Shown here: one piece after another, positions 1 to 7,704 of the stretch
Position numbering within the stretch: position 1 is the first letter of the stretch
Layout: every line of letters starts with the position of its first letter
Translations under genes and position numbers: made by a program
Source: Acidobacteriota bacterium
GTDB taxonomy: Bacteria; Acidobacteriota; Terriglobia; Terriglobales; Acidobacteriaceae
Assembly (NCBI GenBank): GCA_021841795.1
Contig: JAKCDN010000032.1
Location: forward strand, 1 to 13,620
Reading direction: 5' to 3'
Length of the DNA stretch: 13,620 nt
Notes under the pieces: model-generated
What the model was told of the DNA's origin: nothing
The model's input: only the letters and a program-made list of their open reading frames with translations
Database searches by the model: none

Positions 1-2419
1 CCGCCGAAGCCGAAGCCGAAGAGGCATAGGATGTGGCGGCGCCGGCTCCGGTGGCTCCCGAGGAGGCATTGGTCTGAATGTAAATATCGCCGAGCTTGCC
101 GGGATTCTGCTGCCATTCAGGCGCGGTTTCGAGGACGACATGATATTGGTTGAGCTGCGTGTAGAGGGTGCTGATCTCGCGCTGCCCGTAGGCGTCGTAG
201 AGCGTGTTGTCGATGGTGGTCGGCGCAATGCCCAGCCGCGAAGCCGTCACGCGGTCGATCTCCAGTTGCACCGACTTGGCTCCGGTCTGCTGGTCGGTGG
301 CCACGTCCTCAAACTCAGGGAGCCGCTTGAGCTCGGCCACGAATTTGTCGGTCCGCTCGTTGAGCTCGTCGGTGTCCGGATCCTCAAGCGTGTACTGGTA
401 CTGCGTGCGGCTGACGCGATCATCGACCGTAATGTCCTGCACCGGCTGCATATACAGGTGAATGCCCTGTATCTTGGCAAGCCGCCGCTGCAGTCTGCGA
501 ATCACGTCGGATGCGCCGATGCGCTGGTCGACGGGCTTCAGGTTGATGGAGATGCGGCCGCTGTTGAGGGTGGTGTTGATGCCGTCGGCGCCGATGAAGG
601 ACGACAGGCTCTCGACTGCCGGATCCTGAAGAATGATCTGAGTCAGCTCCCGCTGCTTTTCGCTCATGGCGTCGAAGGAGATGGACTGCGAGGCCTGGGA
701 GATGCCCTGAATCACGCCGGTATCCTGCACCGGGAAGAATCCCTTGGGAATCTGGATGTAGAGGACGACGGTCAGGACCAGGGTTGCGGCCGCCACCAGC
801 AGGGTGATGGTCTGGTAGCGCAGCACCACGCGCAGCGTCCGTCCGTAGAAATCGATGAGGCTGTTAAAGACGCGCTCGGACGAGCGATAGAAACGGCTCT
901 GCTTTTCCTCGGGGTCATGGTGGAGGATCCGCGAGCACATCATGGGCGTAAGCGTGAGCGAGACCACGGCCGAGATGACGATGGTGACTGCCAGGGTTAC
1001 GGCGAACTCGCGGAAGAGACGGCCGACGACATCGCCCATGAAGAGCAGCGGAATGAGCACGGCGATGAGCGAGACGGTGAGTGAAACGATGGTGAATCCG
1101 ATCTGGCCGGCGCCGGTGAGGGCGGCTTCGAGCGGAGGCATGCCTTCTTCAAGGAAGCGGCTGATGTTCTCGATCATCACGATGGCGTCGTCAACGACGA
1201 AGCCGGTGGAGATGGTGAGCGCCATCAGCGAGAGATTGTCGAGCGAGTAGCCGAGCAGATACATCACCGCGAAGGTGCCGACCAGCGAAAGGGGCACGGC
1301 CACGCTGGGGATCACGGTGGCGCGCAGGCTGCGCAGGAAGAGGAAGATCACCAGGACGACCAGGCCCACGGTCAGCATCAACTCGAACTCGACGTCGTGC
1401 ACGGACGCCTGAATGCTGGTGGTCATGTCGGTCATGGTCGTCACGTGGACGGAGGCAGGCAGGTTGGCTTCGAGCTGCGGCAGAATCTTCCGGATGGCAT
1501 TGACGACGGTGATGGTGTTGGCGCCAGGCTGGCGCTGGATGTTCAGAATGACCGCAGGCGTAAGCGATGGCCCCGAAGACCCGCCGGACTGGCCCATCCA
1601 GGCGGCCTGCTTGGAGTTTTCCACGCCGTTGATGACATTGGCCACATTCCTGACGAATACCGGAGCGCCATTGGAATAGGCGATCACGACATCCTTGTAC
1701 TCGTCTGCGGTCGAGATCTGATCGTTGGCGTCGATCTGATAGTCCTGGCGCGGGCCGTCGAAGTTTCCTTTGGCGGAGTTGACGCTGGCCTGGACAAGCG
1801 CGGAGCGCACGTCCTCCATATTGAGGCCGTAGGAGGAGAGCTGGACCGGGTTGACCTGGATGCGCACGGCGGGCTTCTGGCCGCCGCTGATGCTGACCAG
1901 CCCCACGCCGGCCATCTGCGAGAGTTTGGGCGCCAGCCGGGTGTCCACCATGTCCTCAACCTCGGACAGCGGCATGGTGTCGGAGCTGATGGCGAAGGTC
2001 AGGACGGGCGCGTCGGCAGGATTGGTTTTGTTGTAGACGGGCGGAACGGGCAGATCGGAGGGCAGAAATGTCTGGCCGCCGTTGATGGCCGACTGCACCT
2101 CCTCCTCGGCCACGTCGAGTCCCAGGGAAAGATTGAACTGCAGCACGATCACGGAGACGCCGCCGGCGCTGGTCGAGGTCATCTGACTCAGCCCCTGCAT
2201 CTGGCCGAACTGACGCTCCAGCGGCGCTGTGATCGTGGTCGCCACCACGTCAGGGCTGGCGCCGGGATAAAAGGTGAGCACCTGAATGGTTGGATAATCC
2301 ACCTGCGGCAGGGCCGAGACAGGCAACTGAAAGAACGCCACGATGCCCACCAGCAGGATGGCGAGCATCAGCAGAGATGTCGCCACCGGACGCAGGATGA
2401 AGGGGCGCGATGGGCTCAT
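1..2419 (-). CDS. RND efflux transporter permease, MdtB/MdtC-like (partial, C-terminus off the window)
   Basis: Inner-membrane proton-driven pump subunit of a tripartite efflux system. About 806 residues are visible of the roughly 1,040 usual for the family; the C-terminal part lies beyond the left edge. The start is the ATG at 2419, preceded by GAGGAAG and overlapping the adaptor stop as ATGA, so the two are translationally coupled. Seen in the sequence: the N-terminal '[15 protein letters not shown]' first membrane helix (residues 11-30), the porter-domain opening '[12 protein letters not shown]' (37-47), and the TM4 motif '[17 protein letters not shown]' with the Asp pair D410-D411 that corresponds to the proton-relay aspartates of AcrB-type pumps. 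The sequence is closest in feel to MdtB/MdtC-type HAE1 permeases. The substrate cannot be told. Near the cut edge the second porter region runs into an Ala/Ser/Gly-rich tract (about 27 residues) that looks inserted. A second permease, as in MdtBC, could follow outside the window. Confidence 0.95.
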   Translation of the reverse strand, partial: MSPSRPFILRPVATSLLMLAILLVGIVAFFQLPVSALPQVDYPTIQVLTFYPGASPDVVATTITAPLERQFGQMQGLSQMTSTSAGGVSVIVLQFNLSLGLDVAEEEVQSAINGGQTFLPSDLPVPPVYNKTNPADAPVLTFAISSDTMPLSEVEDMVDTRLAPKLSQMAGVGLVSISGGQKPAVRIQVNPVQLSSYGLNMEDVRSALVQASVNSAKGNFDGPRQDYQIDANDQISTADEYKDVVIAYSNGAPVFVRNVANVINGVENSKQAAWMGQSGGSSGPSLTPAVILNIQRQPGANTITVVNAIRKILPQLEANLPASVHVTTMTDMTTSIQASVHDVEFELMLTVGLVVLVIFLFLRSLRATVIPSVAVPLSLVGTFAVMYLLGYSLDNLSLMALTISTGFVVDDAIVMIENISRFLEEGMPPLEAALTGAGQIGFTIVSLTVSLIAVLIPLLFMGDVVGRLFREFAVTLAVTIVISAVVSLTLTPMMCSRILHHDPEEKQSRFYRSSERVFNSLIDFYGRTLRVVLRYQTITLLVAAATLVLTVVLYIQIPKGFFPVQDTGVIQGISQASQSISFDAMSEKQRELTQIILQDPAVESLSSFIGADGINTTLNSGRISINLKPVDQRIGASDVIRRLQRRLAKIQGIHLYMQPVQDITVDDRVSRTQYQYTLEDPDTDELNERTDKFVAELKRLPEFEDVATDQQTGAKSVQLEIDRVTASRLGIAPTTIDNTLYDAYGQREISTLYTQLNQYHVVLETAPEWQQNPGKLGDIYIQTNASSGATGAGAATSYASSASASA

Positions 2420-3765
2420 GGAGCTTCCTCGGTGGAGTCGTTGGACGCAGCCGGTATGGTCACCGAGGATTGCACCACCGGCGAGCCGTCGATCAGCTTC
2501 TGGAAGCTGCTGTTGGCCAGCACATCTCCGGACTTCAGTCCGGAGAGCACCACGGTGTTCCCCGCATTCGAGATCCCGGTTTTGACGGTCTTCATGATGG
2601 CCTTGCCGGTGGGCGGTTGCGCATCGGCAGTGGCGTCATGGCCGCCGCGAGGCGAGTCTTCTTCGCTGCCGCGGGACTGGCCCGAGGCGCTTCCCGGCGC
2701 GCGCGGGGTGAGCCCCTGAATCAGGTACACGAAGTCGACAGAGCCGTTATGCTGGACAGCCGAGGATGGCACCAGTACCTGGTTGTCGAGGGTCTTCACC
2801 AGCAGGCGCGTGTTGACGAATTCATTCGGGAACAGCTCGCTGTTAGGGTTGTCGAACTGCGCGCGCAGCTTGACGGTTCCGGTTGTCGTGTCGATCTGGT
2901 TATCGACGGTGATCAGTCTGCCTTTGCCGATGAGCCGGGTATTGGTGCGGTCATAGGCTTCGACGTAGAGCGTCCTGCCTCCCCGCATTTGCTCCAAAAC
3001 CTCGGGAAGGCTGTCTTCGGCCAGGGTAAAGATCACCGTGATCGGCTGAATCTGCGTGACCACTACCAAGGGAGTGATGGAGTTGGCGGTCACCAGATTC
3101 CCCGGGTCGATCAGGCGCAGCCCGACGCGCCCGTCGATGGGCGAAGTGATATGGCAAAAGCCTACCTGCACCTGGTCGAATTGCACCGTGCCCTGATCGT
3201 TCTGCACGGTTCCCTGGTTCTGGAGCACAAGCTTTTCCTGGTCTTCGAGGGTCTGCCGGGGGATGGCATTCTTGGCCCACGCATCCTGGTAGCGCTTCAG
3301 GTCCATCTGCGCTTCGGCAAGCATGCTTTTGTCGCGATCAAGCGCGCCCTGCGCCTGCTGCAACTGCGCCTCGTAGGGACGGGCATCGATATCGATCAGC
3401 GGATCGCCCTTGCGCACCATCTGCCCTTCGCGGTAGTGCACCGCGGTGATGACGCCGGTCACCTCCGCCGTGATCGTATCGGTATAAATGGGTGTGACGG
3501 TGCCGATGGCATCCAGATAGACGCCGATGCTGCCTTTGGTCGCGCTGACCAGCGTGATCGGCACCGGTCCGGCCATGCCACCGCGGCGGTTGTTAGCGCC
3601 GCCAGGGCCTGACGCGCCGGCGCTGTGCTGCCGGTACACCCAGACAAACAGCAAGCCGAACAAGATCAGTACGATCACCCAGATCCACAGGCGGCGGGGT
3701 TTTCTTGCGGGGTCGGCGGGTGATTGTCCCGAGGCGGAATGCGATACAGACAAAGGTTCATCCAT
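2416..3765 (-). CDS. RND efflux periplasmic adaptor (membrane fusion protein), MdtA-like
   Basis: Periplasmic adaptor of 449 residues linking the RND permease to an outer-membrane channel. Residues 25-44 form one membrane anchor after a basic 'RKPRR' stretch. The two lipoyl half-motifs flank an alpha-helical hairpin: '[20 protein letters not shown]' (101-120) and '[20 protein letters not shown]' (206-225), with the coiled-coil arm at about 130-200. The beta-barrel segment follows ('[18 protein letters not shown]', 307-323). Residues about 354-386 form a Ser/Gly/Asp/Glu-rich, probably disordered insert in the membrane-proximal domain. The ATG at 3765 gives the expected N-terminus; upstream is only a purine-rich stretch, so the ribosome site is weak. 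It is the first gene of the operon with the permease. No outer-membrane factor gene is in the window. Confidence 0.95.
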   Translation of the reverse strand: MDEPLSVSHSASGQSPADPARKPRRLWIWVIVLILFGLLFVWVYRQHSAGASGPGGANNRRGGMAGPVPITLVSATKGSIGVYLDAIGTVTPIYTDTITAEVTGVITAVHYREGQMVRKGDPLIDIDARPYEAQLQQAQGALDRDKSMLAEAQMDLKRYQDAWAKNAIPRQTLEDQEKLVLQNQGTVQNDQGTVQFDQVQVGFCHITSPIDGRVGLRLIDPGNLVTANSITPLVVVTQIQPITVIFTLAEDSLPEVLEQMRGGRTLYVEAYDRTNTRLIGKGRLITVDNQIDTTTGTVKLRAQFDNPNSELFPNEFVNTRLLVKTLDNQVLVPSSAVQHNGSVDFVYLIQGLTPRAPGSASGQSRGSEEDSPRGGHDATADAQPPTGKAIMKTVKTGISNAGNTVVLSGLKSGDVLANSSFQKLIDGSPVVQSSVTIPAASNDSTEEAP

Positions 3766-4111
3766 CGTCTTTTTCTTCTCGAATGTCAGGCTGAAAATGT
3801 CAGCGCTATCTGAAGCATTTTCTCATATGCAAAATGGCGCCCGGATACTGTGTGCAAATGCCCCTATATTTGTTATCCAAGGCAAGGAAGCCCAATTCTG
3901 CGTTGAGGTTTGAGCGAGAGCCGGTACGGACGAACCGGTTTCAAATAGGAAACCTGGCGATTCGGCCAGCCTGACACACGCGTGGTATTTAATGGACGAG
4001 GTAGACCGCCCATTGGTTGCAGAAATCAGGACGGAACTGCGAAGTGGGCCGCGTCCATCCCTGGCCAGGCCTCATAATGGTAGCTGCAACGATCTTCCCC
4101 GAGGTAATTTG
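3766..4111. other. Divergent intergenic region between adaptor and maturase genes
   Basis: 346 bp without a credible gene. It must hold the promoters of the leftward efflux operon and of the rightward radical SAM gene. It is locally AT-richer at 3815-3890. Two interleaved inverted repeats are seen: CCGGT-(8)-ACCGG at 3921-3938 and GGTTTC-(6)-GAAACC at 3937-3954, sharing GG and containing the 8-bp palindrome AACCGGTT (3933-3940). A third small hairpin, CTGGC/GCCAG, follows at about 3954-3969. They may be operator sites; no regulator gene is adjacent. Confidence 0.55.
4073..4078 (+). promoter_or_regulatory. Possible -10 element of the maturase gene
   Basis: CATAAT at 4073-4078 matches TATAAT in five of six positions and would give a leader of about 25-30 nt ahead of the ATG at 4112. 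No good -35 hexamer is seen 16-18 bp upstream, so this is a tentative call. Confidence 0.25.
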
Positions 4112-5410
4112 ATGAGTGTTCCGGACTTCCATGTGCTGGCCAAGCCGATCGGCCCCATCTGCAATCTTGACTGCAAATACTGCTTTTACCTCGAAAAGGA
4201 GTCGCTGTATCCGCAGGTTGAGAAGTGGGCCATGCGCGACGACGTGCTGGAGACCTACATTCGGCAGTATATTGAAGCCCATGACACCCCTACGGTAAAT
4301 TTTGCCTGGCAGGGCGGGGAACCTACGCTCCTGGGCGTGGATTTCTTTCGCCGCGTGGTGGAACTGGAAAAACGCTACGCCAACGGCAAGCAGATTGCCA
4401 ATGCGTTTCAGACCAACGGCGTCTTAATCAACGATACATGGGCGGAGTTCTTCCTCGAACAGCAGTTCCTGATCGGCATCTCGGTTGACGGACCGCGCGA
4501 ACTGCACGATGCCTACCGCGTGGACAAAGGCGGCCAACCCACCTTCGATCGGGTTATGCGCGGGCTGGAGACGCTTCGGCGTCATCACGTGGAGTTCAAT
4601 ACCCTGACCACCGTGCATCGCGCCAACGCGGATGCGCCGCTCGAGGTCTACCGTTTTCTGCGCGACAACGGCAGCGGTTTCATGCAGTTTATTCCCATCG
4701 TGGAGCGAATTGCGCACCAGGTAACCGAAGATGGACTGCGCCTAATCTCGCCGGACTTCACGGGCCAGGCCCAAGTTGCGCCGTGGTCGGTCGAGCCGCG
4801 CCAGTTTGGCCGTTTTCTGTGCTCCATCTTTGACGAGTGGGTGCGCCGCGACGTGGGCCGCACCTACGTGCAACTGTTTGACGTCAGCCTGGGCATCTGG
4901 GCGGGCATGGAAGCCAGCCTCTGTGTCTTTCGCAAGCAGTGCGGCGCGGCCCTGGCCATCGAACACAGCGGCGACCTTTATTCCTGCGATCACTTCGTCT
5001 ACCCCGAAAATCGTTTGGGCAACATTATGGATGCGCCGCTGGCCTCGCTGGTCGGCTCCGAGCAGCAGCAGCGCTTCGGCGTGGAAAAGGAGTCAACGCT
5101 GCCGCGCTACTGCCGCGAGTGCGATGTGCGCTTTGCCTGCAATGGCGAGTGTCCCAAGCATCGTTTCCTGACCACCCCCGACGGCGAGGCCGGCCTCAAC
5201 TATCTGTGCGCCGGCTACAAGATGTTCTTCCATCACATCGATCCCTACATGCGCTTTATGGCGGCGGAACTGGCAGCCGAGCGGGCTCCGGCCAATGTCA
5301 TGCGCTGGGTTGCCGAAGAGGATGCCCGCGCCCGGCAGGGCAAGGTCGGCCGCAACGATCCCTGCCCCTGTGGCAGCGGGCGCAAGTTCAAGCAATGCTG
5401 CGGCGCGTAG
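4112..5410 (+). CDS. Anaerobic sulfatase maturase-like radical SAM/SPASM protein with C-terminal SEC-C motif
   Basis: 432-residue iron-sulfur enzyme resembling the anSME/AslB family, which oxidises a Cys or Ser of a sulfatase to formylglycine. The radical SAM cluster motif is C17-NLD-C21-KY-C24. The SPASM cysteines keep the anSME spacing: C271, C277, C292, then C334, C337, C343, C347 and C366. C292 is followed by D293, at the place of the proposed catalytic Asp of anSME. The last 20 residues are a SEC-C zinc motif ('GRNDPCPCGSGRKFKQCC'), beyond the usual maturase end. The ATG at 4112 follows CGAGG at 4100-4104 and starts directly at the conserved 'FHVLAKPIGPICNLDC'. An in-frame ATG at 3992 would add 40 residues without family character. 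No sulfatase gene is in the window, so the substrate is open; another peptide-modifying role is possible. Confidence 0.88.
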   Translation: MSVPDFHVLAKPIGPICNLDCKYCFYLEKESLYPQVEKWAMRDDVLETYIRQYIEAHDTPTVNFAWQGGEPTLLGVDFFRRVVELEKRYANGKQIANAFQTNGVLINDTWAEFFLEQQFLIGISVDGPRELHDAYRVDKGGQPTFDRVMRGLETLRRHHVEFNTLTTVHRANADAPLEVYRFLRDNGSGFMQFIPIVERIAHQVTEDGLRLISPDFTGQAQVAPWSVEPRQFGRFLCSIFDEWVRRDVGRTYVQLFDVSLGIWAGMEASLCVFRKQCGAALAIEHSGDLYSCDHFVYPENRLGNIMDAPLASLVGSEQQQRFGVEKESTLPRYCRECDVRFACNGECPKHRFLTTPDGEAGLNYLCAGYKMFFHHIDPYMRFMAAELAAERAPANVMRWVAEEDARARQGKVGRNDPCPCGSGRKFKQCCGA

Positions 5411-5560
5411 ACGCGGACCGGCTCCGCCGCAACGCGGGGTGGGCAGGCAGGACGCACGGAGCGGAGAATGCCCACCGGGTTGCGGCTTCTCGGGGAAGCC
5501 GGAGTGCCGTTTTCGCCGCTTTTCTGTCTGGTCCTGACGAGTTGGTCGAATTGTGAAACA
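5411..5560 (+). other. Structured spacer between maturase and flavoprotein genes
   Basis: 150 bp with two overlapping potential hairpins. The long one pairs GCCGCAAC (5426-5433) with GTTGCGGC (5479-5486), and GGTGGGCA (5438-5445) with TGCCCACC (5469-5476), around a 23-nt loop. The short one is a perfect 7-bp stem, CGGCTTC (5483-5489) with GAAGCCG (5495-5501), loop TCGGG. They share 5483-5486, so they exclude each other. T-rich sequence follows at 5509-5526. It may end the maturase transcript or be an intergenic repeat element. An in-frame ATG at 5468 (GGAG upstream) could extend the next gene into this spacer, but the added residues look like translated noncoding DNA. Confidence 0.5.
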
Positions 5561-5562
5561 AT
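5550..5562. repeat. Perfect inverted repeat over the flavoprotein start
   Basis: ATTGT-GAA-ACAAT, five-base arms and a 3-base centre, with the right arm running into the first ATG. It could be a small operator or chance; the arms are short. Confidence 0.3.
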
Positions 5563-7018
5563 GATGATGATGTTTTCGTTGCCAAAAGTCATCCAGGGCG
5601 GCATGGGGATCGGTGTGTCGAACTGGCGGCTGGCCCAGGCTGTTTCCCGGTTGGGACAGCTCGGCGTCGTGTCAGGAACCGCGCTCGATCAGCTCATGGT
5701 GCGTCGGCTTGCCGACGGCGACGAGGGCGGGCACATGCGCCGCGCCTTCGATGCATTTCCCTTTCAGGAGATGGCAAAGCGGATCTGGAGCGAGTATTTT
5801 GTGCCGGGCGGAAAATCCCCCGACACCCCCTATCCGACGCTGCCCATGCACCAGCGCAACAGCCCGAGCAAGCTGACCGAACTGCTGATGGTGAGCAACT
5901 TTGCCGAGGTGTTTCTGGCGCGGCAAGGGCACCTGAACAAAGTGGGCGTGAATTTTCTTGAGAAGGTACAGCTCCCCCATCTGGCCTCGATCTACGGCGC
6001 GATGCTGGCCGGGGTGGGCTATGTGGTGATGGGAGCGGGAATCCCCCTGCACATTCCGGGCGTTCTGGACCACCTGGCGGCGGGCCGTCCGGCTGAGTAC
6101 AAACTGGCGGTGAGCGGCGCTCCGTCCGATCAGGACACGATGATGCGCTTTGATCCGCGCGATTTTGCAGAGGGGCCGCTGCCGCAACTGGAGAGGCCCA
6201 GGTTTCTGGCGATTGTGTCGTCCAATACGCTGGCCGCTACGATGCTGCGGCGCGCATCGGGCAAGGTTGACGGATTGATTGTGGAAAGTCCAACGGCGGG
6301 CGGACACAATGCTCCCCCGCGAGGGAAAACCACGCTGGACGCCTCCGGGCAGCCTGTGTACGGCGAGCGCGACCGGGTGGATGTCGAAGAGCTGCGGCGT
6401 CTCGGTGTCCCGTTCTGGCTGGCTGGCGGATATGGCTGCGCCGATAAGCTGCACGAGGCGCTTGATGCGGGAGCGGCGGGAATCCAGGTGGGCACCGCGT
6501 TTGCGCTCTGCGAAGAGTCGGGCCTGCGGCAGGATCTGAAGAGTACGCTGGTTGCGCAGGCAGCGCGCGGAGAAGCCCGCGTATTCACCGATCCGCAGGC
6601 GTCTCCGACGGGATTTCCCTTCAAGGTGGCGCAGATTGCGGGAACGTACTCCGATGTGAACGTTGCGGAAGCGCGGGTGCGCATCTGCGATCTGGGCTAT
6701 CTGCGCGAAGCGTATTGGACCGACGAGGGACAGATTGCGTATCGCTGCGCGGCTGAGCGGGTAGCGACGTTTCTAAGCAAAGGCGGCAAGGAAGAAGAAA
6801 GCGCGGGACGCAAGTGCCTGTGCAATGCCTTGCTGGCAAATATCGGCCATCCGCAGCTGCGCAAAGATGGGGTTGAAGAACCGCCGCTGGTGACCATAGG
6901 CGATGATGTGAACCACGTGGCGGTATTTCTGCGGGAAGGCGCTGAAAGCTACAGCGCCGCCGATGTTGTTGCTTCTCTGCTGCGTGGATGCGATGCATCG
7001 GCGCCCGAGAACGTGTAA
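5561..7018 (+). CDS. Nitronate monooxygenase / 2-nitropropane dioxygenase family flavoprotein, long form
   Basis: 485-residue TIM-barrel FMN protein. The family oxidises alkyl nitronates, a class of toxic nitro compounds, or in relatives (FabK type) reduces enoyl thioesters. Evidence: the N-terminal 'VIQGGMGIGVSNWRLAQAVS' (residues 10-29) FMN-binding opening, 'VESPTAGGHNAPP' (241-253) containing the family AGGH motif with H249, and 'AGAAGIQVGTAFALCEESG', the phosphate-binding end of the barrel. It is over 100 residues longer than typical NMO/FabK proteins (about 310-380), with an insert after the first strand-helix unit and a C-terminal extension from about residue 395. The start is uncertain: ATG 5561, 5564, 5567 and 5570 run in tandem, with no clear ribosome site; ATG 5468 is an alternative. 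It ends convergent with the hemerythrin gene. The true substrate is unknown. Confidence 0.8.
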   Translation: MMMMFSLPKVIQGGMGIGVSNWRLAQAVSRLGQLGVVSGTALDQLMVRRLADGDEGGHMRRAFDAFPFQEMAKRIWSEYFVPGGKSPDTPYPTLPMHQRNSPSKLTELLMVSNFAEVFLARQGHLNKVGVNFLEKVQLPHLASIYGAMLAGVGYVVMGAGIPLHIPGVLDHLAAGRPAEYKLAVSGAPSDQDTMMRFDPRDFAEGPLPQLERPRFLAIVSSNTLAATMLRRASGKVDGLIVESPTAGGHNAPPRGKTTLDASGQPVYGERDRVDVEELRRLGVPFWLAGGYGCADKLHEALDAGAAGIQVGTAFALCEESGLRQDLKSTLVAQAARGEARVFTDPQASPTGFPFKVAQIAGTYSDVNVAEARVRICDLGYLREAYWTDEGQIAYRCAAERVATFLSKGGKEEESAGRKCLCNALLANIGHPQLRKDGVEEPPLVTIGDDVNHVAVFLREGAESYSAADVVASLLRGCDASAPENV

Positions 7019-7087
7019 GCCGAATCCGGAATGGCGGCAGTTGCCGGCCGTTTCGCACTCTCATTCCGAGCGCATGCCTTTTCAGCC

Positions 7088-7111
7088 GCGAGGTGGACGC
7101 GGGCACCTCGC
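7088..7111. terminator. Hairpin between convergent genes
   Basis: Perfect 8-bp stem GCGAGGTG / CACCTCGC with an 8-nt loop, in the 149-bp gap between the flavoprotein stop (7018) and the hemerythrin stop (7168). Neither side has a T-tract, so it would be a non-canonical, possibly two-way terminator. The rest of the gap shows no gene. Confidence 0.4.
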
Positions 7112-7167
7112 CGGCGAGTCCCAGGACCGCGCGGACTCAGCTTCAACTTAGCGGAATCTCGAGCTTC

Positions 7168-7701
7168 TCAGTGGGACGCCTGCCGCCGGGCGCGAAACTC
7201 CTGGCCGAGGGCCGCAACGGCCTGCTTGTCGAGCACCTGCGCCGCCTTCGGGAACACTACATTGTCTTCAATCCGGATATGCGCGGCATAAAGATCGCGG
7301 AGCCGGCCGGTTGCGGCGAGCAGTCGTTGATGCTCCTCTCCCGGGAGCCGGCCGGCAGCGATCCAGGCGCGATAGAGCGCCTCGACTTCATCATGCAGGC
7401 CGCCGGCGTGCTGATGATCCTGCTCGAGCGCTGCGAGCTCCGCAAAGCTGCCCGCGGCCAGGAGGCGGGGAAAGAGCGACTCTTCCTCGTCGGCGGTGTG
7501 GCGCTTGCCGCCGGTCTCAAAGTAGCTGAGGGCGGCATGGACGGCCGCAGCCTCTTCGGCAGTAAGACTGCGGTTCTGCGCCCGCTCCGCTACCAGGCAC
7601 AGGATGCCCAGAAAATGCTCGATTCTGCGGTGGCAGTCGACGAGCATGCCCAGGGGGTTGTCAAATCCGCTATCAGGTTTTGCCCCAATCTGAATTCCCA
7701 T
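7168..7701 (-). CDS. Hemerythrin HHE cation-binding domain protein
   Basis: 177-residue soluble protein predicted to fold as a four-helix bundle holding a di-iron centre, a family used for O2 or NO binding or sensing. The likely ligands form the expected series: H24, H68 with E72 ('RHTADEEESLFP'), H96 ('EQDHQHAG'), and H141 with E145 ('AAHIRIEDNVVFP'). The N-terminal 'NPLGMLVDCHRRIEHFL' is a standard hemerythrin opening. No signal peptide or membrane segment is seen. The ATG at 7701 is preceded by GGGAG, which lies inside the end of the radical SAM gene. Its start is 3 bp past that gene's stop, so the two are clearly co-transcribed. The operon is divergent from the RIC/NnrS pair and shares its promoter region, which supports a role in NO or O2 handling. 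Confidence 0.9.
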   Translation of the reverse strand: MGIQIGAKPDSGFDNPLGMLVDCHRRIEHFLGILCLVAERAQNRSLTAEEAAAVHAALSYFETGGKRHTADEEESLFPRLLAAGSFAELAALEQDHQHAGGLHDEVEALYRAWIAAGRLPGEEHQRLLAATGRLRDLYAAHIRIEDNVVFPKAAQVLDKQAVAALGQEFRARRQASH

Positions 7702-7704
7702 CGG

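Noticed and set aside
140..1084. 314-codon open frame on the plus strand opposite the permease
   Set aside because: It is antisense to the conserved permease including its Asp-Asp motif region, with no family features.
1397..2719. 440-codon open frame on the plus strand opposite the efflux genes
   Set aside because: It is antisense to clear RND permease and adaptor genes, its translation is His/Gly/Asp-rich with no domain, and GC-rich codon bias explains the lack of stops.
2410..3612. 400-codon open frame on the plus strand opposite the adaptor
   Set aside because: It fully overlaps the adaptor coding sequence, has no recognisable motif, and reads as a shadow frame.
3992..4111. 40-residue N-terminal extension of the maturase-like protein
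   Set aside because: The added residues resemble translated spacer, and the ATG at 4112 has a GAGG site and starts at the conserved region.
5672..6454. 260-codon minus-strand frame opposite the flavoprotein
   Set aside because: It overlaps the motif-bearing part of the flavoprotein and shows no domain.
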